Shown: positions 1 to 5,727 of the stretch, in pieces | How the letters are laid out: the number at the start of each line of letters is the position of its first letter | Position numbering within the stretch: position 1 is the stretch's first letter | Assembly: GCA_024642025.1 (NCBI GenBank) | Contig: JAHEBY010000076.1 | Span: forward strand, 1 to 9,235 | DNA: 9,235 nucleotides | Direction of reading: 5' to 3' | Origin: Comamonadaceae bacterium | GTDB lineage: Bacteria; Pseudomonadota; Gammaproteobacteria; Burkholderiales; Burkholderiaceae_C | Notes under the pieces: model-generated | What the model saw: only the letters and a program-made list of their open reading frames with translations | Told to the model about the DNA's origin: nothing | Database searches by the model: none | Made by a program: the position numbers and the translations under genes

Positions 1-1
1 C

Positions 2-2866
2 TCGCTGGTGGTGGGGCAAACCAGCGTGATCGTTTGCATGGCGGCCCTAGACGAGCCCAATGGATTCAAAGTTGCCCTGCTGCGCAATTGGTTTACCCGG
101 GCACTGCGGCAGGTGATGATGGCCACGCTGGCGCTCGCGGCCCTGGGCGCACTGGATTTGCTGAGCTGGTGGGTACTGCGCGAATTTCAAGTCGGGAATC
201 AGTGGCTTTGGGGTGGTGTTGGCGCCGGCGGTCTTGTGATCCTGGCACTTCGCACCCTGATGCAGCCGCTACAGCAAATCGCCTCCCAGGTTGATACCCG
301 CGCACACAACTGGTTGCCCAAGTTGCTCAGTTTTGGCAGCCTCGTGGCCATGCTGGCACTGGTGACCGCATGGCTGGTATTGCTGCAGTGGTTTATTTTT
401 GCGCCCGATACCTTCAAAGCGCTGGTGGGTGTGCCGCCCTGGCCGCGCGCACTGGGTCTGGGGCTGGTGTGGTTTGTTTGGGTGGCCGTCACGGCAGGCA
501 ACGCGCAAATGGCCAATACGTCGTCATTACATAGCTTTTATCGAGCCCGACTGGTGCGGGCCTATCTCGCGGTAGGCAACAAAAACCGCAACCTGGAGGC
601 GCACTCTGACAGTCGGGCCAACGTGACCCGGGTCATCGAAGGCGACGATACCAGGCTGCAAAACTACAAGCCGGAAGCCGTGGGCGGGCCGATTCACCTG
701 ATCAACACCTGCCTGAACCAGACTCGAGATGACCAAAGCGGCTTGTACAACGCCGACCGTAAAGGTACGGCTGTAACGGCCGCATGGCGAGGCTTTGAAG
801 TAGGGCCAAACGACTTCATGGCTATGAAACCAGAACACGATGCCGGTACGGTGGGGCGATGGGTTGCCGTCTCGGGCGCCGCGGCCTCACCAGGCGCTGG
901 CGCCTATACGTCTCGCGGCTTGGCCCTGCTGGTGTATTTTCTGGGCGTTCGGCTGGGGCACTGGATGCGGGCACCGGAACAGCGGGTGCGACTGCGCTGG
1001 CTGAGCCAGCTGGCCTGGCGCGCCATGCCCAAGCCCCTGATGCTGGCCAGCGAAGCGACGGCCACCTTTTTTGGCGTGGACCGACCATGGTGGTATTTGT
1101 CGGACGGTGGTCACTTTGAAAACAGTGGGGTTTATCCGCTGATCAAGCGAGAGCTTGATTTCATCATCCTCAGCGACGCCGGTTGCGACCCCGACTACGA
1201 GTTTGCAGACCTGGAAAACCTGGTGCGAAAGGCGCGCATAGATTTTGGCGCTGAAATCGACTTCTACAGCGGCAAGGAAGCAGCCACGTTGTTCTCACTG
1301 GCGAGTCCGGATTTGACCATTTTGTCGCCGGAGGACTTGGTGAACAACCACTCATGTCGCGGCGTCCTCCTGGCGCGAATCCGTTATCGCGAGCGACCTG
1401 GGCCCCGTCGCGCTGATGGCAGCGCCGGGCCAACGGTTCGGCCCGAAGGCACTCTGTTGGTGATCAAGCCAAATCTGCACGACGGGCTGGATGTCGATTT
1501 GCTGGCCTACGCCCGCAAAAACGAGCGATTCCCGCATGAGTCCACCAGCGATCAGTCATTTGACGAGGCCCAGTGGGAGAGCTACCACCGACTGGGCGAA
1601 GATGTGGGACAGGTCCTGCATGACAGTTGGCTGGCACAGTTGCCCGGCTGGCGAACGCCTGCGCACCACGGCATCCGCGTTGCTGCCCGACTGGGGTCGC
1701 GCGAAGCGCCGACTGAAACCGTTCGTACAGCACCCTTGTGGCGGCGCAGTGCCAAGGCGGCCGCAATTGGCACGACCATCGGCGTTGGCGCATCCGGCAC
1801 CTTGCTGCTGGCACTATGGCAAATGCAGGACCAGTTTCAGCGCAACCGGAGTGACGAGCAAGCCGAGGTGCGGCAGCTCTTTACGGAGGTATCCAAAGGG
1901 TTGCAAGGGCTGAACGGCGCTTGCCCGGCATTGCCGGAACATGTGGTTACCCAGACCTCGCTACTAATCGATTTGAGGGGCAGCCCGATCATGCGACCTC
2001 TGGAGCAAGCGGGTCTGGAGCGCCTTGCCGGCCGGATTACTGAAGAATGTTCCCGTGAAGTCGATGCGAGCGAGCAATGTCTGACAGCCAACCGCCGTCT
2101 GCAAAGCAGCCTGTGTTCACTGGTTGCAAAGAAGCCTTCTGAAAATACAGCGTTGAGCTACTGGCACCCGGGCACGTCCCCCGAGGAACAAGCGCGCGAG
2201 GGTCGACTTGCGCTGCACACGGTCATGAGAAAGTTTCCCGCATTGGCCTCGCTCTTCGGGCCTCCCACGGTTGATGTGGCTTCAACATCTGCCGTCATTT
2301 CCAGTCGAAGCGAGTCGGGTGAGGCAGAGGTGTCCGTGAGGGCCACCGAGCTGACCATTTTGGCGAAAGCGCCCGCCGCTACGGTCGCCGGCTCTCTGGG
2401 CGCATGTGCCGGACTGCCCACAAAACTCACGCTCTACATTCAAATCTACGATGAAGCCTCCCGCGCGCCTGCCCTGGCACTCAGAACCAGATTGTTGGCC
2501 GACAAGGGCGGCCCACTGATAGTGGCCCCTGTGGAAAACGTTGTACGCAATGCCGATCTCAAGCAACAGCGCCGCCCGGTGCCGTGGCCTTCGCCGACGC
2601 TGGTATTGCACGATCCAGCCTATAGGGCCTGTGCCAATGCCATCGCCCGCCAGGTTGGGGCACCGTGGATTCAACCCGGGGAGGCAGACCGGGTGTGGCT
2701 ACGCGATCTGCCCCGCTCTCTGCAAGCTCAGCCGGGCGCGATTGAGTTGTGGTTGCCTCCGATTGAGATCAGTACCTCGTACGATTCCAATCCACCTGAC
2801 AAGGAAGTGGTAGGGAGTCTTTACGGAATCTCCCAGAACCAGACTTCCTGGCTGCGTTCGAAGTAG
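2..2866 (+). CDS. Membrane-anchored patatin-like phospholipase, C-terminal ~950 residues (5' end outside window)
   Basis: The frame is open from the left edge, so the true start and the patatin nucleophile motif (GxSxG) lie outside the window. Residues are counted from the GTG at position 8. Four hydrophobic helices (about 36-58, 66-85, 106-132, 147-167) precede a family signature, SLHSFYRARLVRAYL (173-187). Then come HLINTCLN (230-237), VSGAAASPGAG (288-298), and YLSDGGHFENSG (363-374), whose Asp366 fits the patatin catalytic Asp. GTLLVIKP (481-488) and FPHESTSDQSFDE (508-520) are also typical of this large bacterial family. Arg/Lys distribution suggests that the catalytic part is cytoplasmic. 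A fifth helix (about 584-604) follows Arg-Arg-Ser-Ala-Lys and should place the last ~345 residues in the periplasm. That region has six cysteines (639, 681, 691, 703, 800, 874). Its end (800-917) recalls a domain on diverse signalling proteins (LYIQIYDE, VENVV, PGAIELWLPP). The role is probably lipid or lysophospholipid hydrolysis; the substrate is unknown. Confidence 0.8.
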   Translation, partial: SLVVGQTSVIVCMAALDEPNGFKVALLRNWFTRALRQVMMATLALAALGALDLLSWWVLREFQVGNQWLWGGVGAGGLVILALRTLMQPLQQIASQVDTRAHNWLPKLLSFGSLVAMLALVTAWLVLLQWFIFAPDTFKALVGVPPWPRALGLGLVWFVWVAVTAGNAQMANTSSLHSFYRARLVRAYLAVGNKNRNLEAHSDSRANVTRVIEGDDTRLQNYKPEAVGGPIHLINTCLNQTRDDQSGLYNADRKGTAVTAAWRGFEVGPNDFMAMKPEHDAGTVGRWVAVSGAAASPGAGAYTSRGLALLVYFLGVRLGHWMRAPEQRVRLRWLSQLAWRAMPKPLMLASEATATFFGVDRPWWYLSDGGHFENSGVYPLIKRELDFIILSDAGCDPDYEFADLENLVRKARIDFGAEIDFYSGKEAATLFSLASPDLTILSPEDLVNNHSCRGVLLARIRYRERPGPRRADGSAGPTVRPEGTLLVIKPNLHDGLDVDLLAYARKNERFPHESTSDQSFDEAQWESYHRLGEDVGQVLHDSWLAQLPGWRTPAHHGIRVAARLGSREAPTETVRTAPLWRRSAKAAAIGTTIGVGASGTLLLALWQMQDQFQRNRSDEQAEVRQLFTEVSKGLQGLNGACPALPEHVVTQTSLLIDLRGSPIMRPLEQAGLERLAGRITEECSREVDASEQCLTANRRLQSSLCSLVAKKPSENTALSYWHPGTSPEEQAREGRLALHTVMRKFPALASLFGPPTVDVASTSAVISSRSESGEAEVSVRATELTILAKAPAATVAGSLGACAGLPTKLTLYIQIYDEASRAPALALRTRLLADKGGPLIVAPVENVVRNADLKQQRRPVPWPSPTLVLHDPAYRACANAIARQVGAPWIQPGEADRVWLRDLPRSLQAQPGAIELWLPPIEISTSYDSNPPDKEVVGSLYGISQNQTSWLRSK

Positions 2867-3270
2867 TCTGGCTCGCCGTCGGCAAACTCCTCGCCATTCC
2901 ACAAATCGAGGTGATCGCCCTGCATGCCCTTCCCCCAGAAATTGCGGCAAAGGACAATTCCCTGCTTGCCTGAAAAGGCATCGGCCGACGTATGTTTGGT
3001 CCGAACCACCTTGCCGAACACGTCCGGCCGGTTTTTCAGCCACGCAGCCAGCTCTTCAGCGCGCAGCGCGTGTTTCTCGGAATGGCCAAACCAGCAGCAT
3101 TTGGATTTCGGATAACTCGAAAAATCGACGCCCGCGTGTTGCAGGGTGACACCCATCTTGATGGAACACTGATTTTCGAAATGCGGGGTCCCACTGTTGT
3201 CACAGCATGGTGATTCAACAAAATTGTGAGCAGGATGGGCTGCCCAGAGTTGCTCGAACTTGATTGACAT
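2821..3270 (-). CDS. tae4: Tae4-family peptidoglycan amidase (type VI secretion amidase effector family)
   Basis: The product has 149 residues, close to the usual Tae4 size. Members of this family are NlpC/P60-like cysteine amidases that cut the D-Glu-mDAP peptide bond of peptidoglycan, usually injected into a rival's periplasm by a T6SS. Visible motifs are an N-terminal FEQLWAAHP (5-13), FENQCSIKMG (31-40) with nucleophile Cys35, and GDHLDLWNG (118-126) with His120. Asp131 lies exactly 11 residues after the His, the same spacing as His126-Asp137 in Salmonella Tae4 as I recall it. The triad is therefore intact. There is no signal peptide, as expected for a T6SS cargo. The ATG at 3270 is chosen over an in-frame ATG 36 bases upstream because AAGGAG sits 5 bases before it. 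It lies 83 bp downstream of the peroxidase gene on the same strand, and its 3' end overlaps the convergent phospholipase gene. No Tai4 immunity gene is visible. Two Cys-Cys pairs (22-23, 58-59) are unusual. Confidence 0.85.
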   Translation of the reverse strand: MSIKFEQLWAAHPAHNFVESPCCDNSGTPHFENQCSIKMGVTLQHAGVDFSSYPKSKCCWFGHSEKHALRAEELAAWLKNRPDVFGKVVRTKHTSADAFSGKQGIVLCRNFWGKGMQGDHLDLWNGEEFADGEPDYFERSQEVWFWEIP

Positions 3271-3275
3271 GTTCA

Positions 3276-3281
3276 CTCCTT
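3276..3281 (-). promoter_or_regulatory. Ribosome binding site of the Tae4-family amidase gene
   Basis: AAGGAG on the minus strand, 5 bases before the ATG at 3270. It decides the start: the longer frame beginning at 3306 would place this site inside the coding region. Confidence 0.8.
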
Positions 3282-3295
3282 CATCAAACGAAAGC

Positions 3296-3324
3296 AGCGC
3301 GGGCACGGATTACATGCACGCGCT
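3296..3324 (-). other. Intercistronic hairpin between peroxidase and amidase genes
   Basis: The minus-strand RNA can form a stem of AGCGCG with CGCGCT. After one T/C mismatch it continues as GCATG with CGTGC (one G-U pair) around a 5-base loop, about 11 pairs in total. It is followed by GCTTTCGTTTG, an interrupted U-rich stretch, and then by the amidase ribosome binding site. It could be a leaky terminator that lowers amidase expression relative to the peroxidase, or an mRNA-stabilising stem. The U-tract is too broken to call it a terminator firmly. Confidence 0.4.
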
Positions 3325-3353
3325 GACATCAAAGGCAATGCGCAGCGATGCGC

Positions 3354-4958
3354 TCAGTCACCCAGTGGATTCAGCAGATCGGCCCGGCCCTCAAATGCAA
3401 ACAGCAACAGATCCGTCATATTGAACCGATCACCAGCGTTTGCCGTCAGGTCCGTTGGCCGGAATGCCGGATCGCGCACGATAGAGTGTGCGCTGCCCTC
3501 CATCGCGCGGTGGAAGGTTTCAGCCACGATGCGCCCGCCAACACCAGTCAGTTTTCCACCGTTGAGCTCGGCCTCTCGCAAGATGTAGTACCAAAGTGGC
3601 GTTCGGGTGCCAACACTTTTGAGGGCTGCAGGCAAGCCCTTCGTCAGATCGGCCGCCGAAAGAGGCGCCACGCCCATCATCGCAGCCATTTGCTGGCCAC
3701 TGGCCAGCTCGACCATATTGGCCCGCGTCAGATTGCGAAAAGCAAGATTCAACTCTTCCGGTGGCGTCGTATTTGGCCCACCGAAGGAACCAAACGGCAA
3801 TGTCTTGAGTGGATCAACCAGCTGGGTATCAATGGCCATGGCCGCGTTGGGTACACCCTCTGGCGGCACAAGATCCGCGCGCCCTACTTCAGAGAAGTCG
3901 TACATGCGCCGGAAGTCAACAATCCAGTTGGTTGGCAGGCGCTCGAAACTCCCGGACTCGCGGTCGTTCAGATCGCCGTCCGGCGACAAGATGCCACTGG
4001 TGCCAGAAAACTGGAATAGCAGGACCAGCGTGGCCGCTGTCAGTCCGCCAGTCTTGAAAACGCGGTTCCATTGGTAGCTCTCGCGGATCATGCTGTGCCC
4101 CAATCGATAGGCGGCAACGGAAAACTCAATTGGCATGGTTGGCAGGGTTTCAGGTACAACGTCCTTTTCAAAGAACTTGCGCCCGTTTGTGAAAACGTCG
4201 TCAACGATGGCCTGATCGACCAGGCGCGGCAGAAAGTCGGTTTTCACCATCCACTGATAATGTTTCACCACCAACCCGCGCGCGCGGGTGAACAGGTCAG
4301 CCGTTGGCGTGCTGGGTGCAATATGGTCGACCACGCGATTGTGAAACCGGATCATCGCGAGGTGTGTTTGCGCCACGGCAAGGTTTTCGTCGTTTCGATG
4401 ATCGGGGATCAGTGCGGCGCGGCGTGCAAGCTTGGCCGAGCCTTGACCCACGCGCGGGAGGTCAAACCCGTCCAGCGGCAGATTGGTGCGGTTGTCCGGC
4501 ACAGGCGTTGGTGCCGTTGTACCCATCTTGATGCGAATGCCGTCGGTGTAAAACCGGGCGTCTTCGGCGTCATCCGGGCCACGGCCGTACATGCAATCGA
4601 GGTCTAGCGCAGGCGAGCGACCCTGCACCAAGTCTTCAACAGTCACCTGACTGCCCAATGCAGTGGCGGTGCGGTCCATCGTCATGTCGTGGTCGATGAA
4701 CTGTCCCAGGTAGGTAAACCCCGCTGGAATCGCGGGTCCCGCAGACAGTGGACCCGGTGTAGCCGTCATGGCTTTGGCCAGACCGCTGACTACGGTCTTG
4801 TCGAAAACCTCGCCTTTGAGACCCAAGCGGGAGAACCGAAATTTGCGGACCTCTGCCATGGTGGGCGGGTTTGTGTCGGTCGTTGGCTTGCCCTTGGGGT
4901 CATAGTGGACCAAGCCCTCCCCGACGATGTAGTAGCTGTCTCGGATATGGCGCTTCAT
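3354..4958 (-). CDS. Animal-type haem peroxidase (peroxidase-cyclooxygenase superfamily)
   Basis: The product has 534 residues. Enzymes of this superfamily use H2O2 to oxidise halides, phenols or lipids. The haem pocket can be read by comparison with myeloperoxidase (MPO). LGQFIDHDMTMD (84-95) holds the distal Gln86 and His90, with Asp89 matching the haem-ester Asp94 of MPO. HRNDEN (187-192) holds the catalytic Arg188 and Glu191, matching MPO Arg239 and Glu242; Asn192 replaces the Met243 that forms the sulfonium link. YRLGHSMI (284-291) holds the proximal His288. RFHNRVVDHI (204-213), ASGQQMAAMMG (419-429) and LWYYILREAE (455-464) are also typical. No signal peptide or membrane segment is visible, so export, if any, is non-classical. 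The ATG at 4958 is chosen because GGAGG lies 6 bases upstream; a longer frame reaches 5021 without such support. It is the first gene of a probable two-gene unit with the Tae4-like amidase. The physiological substrate cannot be told from sequence. Confidence 0.92.
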   Translation of the reverse strand: MKRHIRDSYYIVGEGLVHYDPKGKPTTDTNPPTMAEVRKFRFSRLGLKGEVFDKTVVSGLAKAMTATPGPLSAGPAIPAGFTYLGQFIDHDMTMDRTATALGSQVTVEDLVQGRSPALDLDCMYGRGPDDAEDARFYTDGIRIKMGTTAPTPVPDNRTNLPLDGFDLPRVGQGSAKLARRAALIPDHRNDENLAVAQTHLAMIRFHNRVVDHIAPSTPTADLFTRARGLVVKHYQWMVKTDFLPRLVDQAIVDDVFTNGRKFFEKDVVPETLPTMPIEFSVAAYRLGHSMIRESYQWNRVFKTGGLTAATLVLLFQFSGTSGILSPDGDLNDRESGSFERLPTNWIVDFRRMYDFSEVGRADLVPPEGVPNAAMAIDTQLVDPLKTLPFGSFGGPNTTPPEELNLAFRNLTRANMVELASGQQMAAMMGVAPLSAADLTKGLPAALKSVGTRTPLWYYILREAELNGGKLTGVGGRIVAETFHRAMEGSAHSIVRDPAFRPTDLTANAGDRFNMTDLLLFAFEGRADLLNPLGD

Positions 4959-5170
4959 GATGTACCTCCACAAGTTCACTGAAAGGAACTCAAAGGTACC
5001 CTGCCGGGTTTTACCCGTCACCCTGCAATTGAAGGAGATGATTACCGGATATCAGGAAAAAGCAGTGAGAAATTCACACGCTGCGAAGTGGGGTACGGCA
5101 CCCCTGTTGAACGGCACACGCCGCAAAAACACGTGGCCAAGGATCAAGACAGGGCGTCCGGTTACGCCAG
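4959..5170 (-). other. 212-bp leader upstream of the haem peroxidase gene, with two short inverted repeats
   Basis: This gap separates the core genes from the accessory pair and should hold the promoter of the peroxidase-amidase unit. I see no convincing -35/-10 pair. It does hold two perfect 5-bp inverted repeats: 5090-5104 (GGGGT, 5-base spacer, ACCCC) and 5005-5017 (CGGGT, TTT, ACCCG). The heptamer ACCCTGC occurs twice, at 4998 and 5020, 22 bases apart. These could be operator half-sites but are short enough to be chance. A further small inverted repeat at 5153-5168 (GGCGT, 6-base loop, ACGCC) just after the acetyltransferase stop has no T-tract, so it is at best a weak transcription end. 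Confidence 0.35.
4965..4969 (-). promoter_or_regulatory. Ribosome binding site of the haem peroxidase gene
   Basis: GGAGG on the minus strand, 6 bases before the ATG at 4958. This near-ideal site selects that ATG over the upstream in-frame start at 5021. Confidence 0.8.
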
Positions 5171-5704
5171 TTACATCAGCTTTTTTTGCAGGAACTCAGC
5201 ATTCCCGGCCGCTGGGTCCAGCTGGTAATTGTCAAAGCCAAACCGCTTGTAGAGCTTGATTGCACTGGGGTTGCCTTGCAAAACCTCCAGTGTCAGCTTG
5301 CAGGCGCCGCGGTCGCGGGCGATGGCTTCAACCAAAACGAGCATCTTTTCTGCAATGCCCCGGCCACGGTACGATGCCAATACGGCGACGTCGTGCACAT
5401 TCACCAACGGCTTGCAGGCAAAGGTAGAGAATCCTTCGATGCAATTGACCAGACCGACGGCTTGGCCGACCGGCGGGGAACCCGCACCCGTGCTGAATGC
5501 CAGCACCGAAAACGCCTGGGGCCTTGCCGCCAGCGATGGCACGAGATTCGCCTTGGCAAGGTCAGTCAAGCCCTGCCCACCGCCCATTGGGTCGAGCGCA
5601 TAAGCATCCAGCATTTGAACCAGTGCAGCTGCGTGTACCGGGTCGGCATAGTTGGCGCGCAATACTTGCACCGCATCGTCACCCGTCGCGGTCTGCCCGG
5701 ACAT
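5171..5704 (-). CDS. GNAT-family N-acetyltransferase
   Basis: The product has 177 residues with the GNAT fold signature. Motif A for acetyl-CoA binding is VHDVAVLASYRGRGIAEKML (103-122), with the pyrophosphate loop R113-G-R-G-I-A. Motif B follows in LEVLQGNPSAIKLYKRFGF (139-157), where the Asn-Pro-Ser-Ala and Leu-Tyr-Lys-x-x-Gly-Phe pattern is characteristic. The enzyme should transfer an acetyl group from acetyl-CoA to an amine. The acceptor is unknown, and it could be a small molecule, an antibiotic or a protein N-terminus. It lies directly downstream of glmM on the same strand and is probably co-transcribed. The start is uncertain: ATG at 5704 gives a 23-bp gap, whereas a TTG at 5731 would overlap the glmM stop as TTGA. 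Neither has a strong ribosome binding site, so coupling to glmM translation is plausible. The ATG is preferred because the GNAT domain begins well after it. GlmM needs no acetyltransferase from this family, so the adjacency does not prove a shared pathway. Confidence 0.85.
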   Translation of the reverse strand: MSGQTATGDDAVQVLRANYADPVHAAALVQMLDAYALDPMGGGQGLTDLAKANLVPSLAARPQAFSVLAFSTGAGSPPVGQAVGLVNCIEGFSTFACKPLVNVHDVAVLASYRGRGIAEKMLVLVEAIARDRGACKLTLEVLQGNPSAIKLYKRFGFDNYQLDPAAGNAEFLQKKLM

Positions 5705-5727
5705 TTTTCGAGTGTGAACCGTGGAGC

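Noticed and set aside
3271..3306. Upstream in-frame start for the amidase (12 extra residues).
   Set aside because: The extra segment contains the ribosome binding site for the internal ATG and has no resemblance to the family N-terminus.
3348..4019. 223-codon plus-strand frame opposite the haem peroxidase.
   Set aside because: It mirrors the peroxidase coding frame and shows no domain or start signal.
5038..5259. AAGGAG directly followed by ATG on the plus strand in the peroxidase leader, opening a 73-codon frame; considered as a possible missing immunity gene for the amidase.
   Set aside because: The ribosome binding site has no spacing to the ATG, the product has no signal peptide or hydrophobic segment, and most of the frame lies antisense to the acetyltransferase or in the leader.
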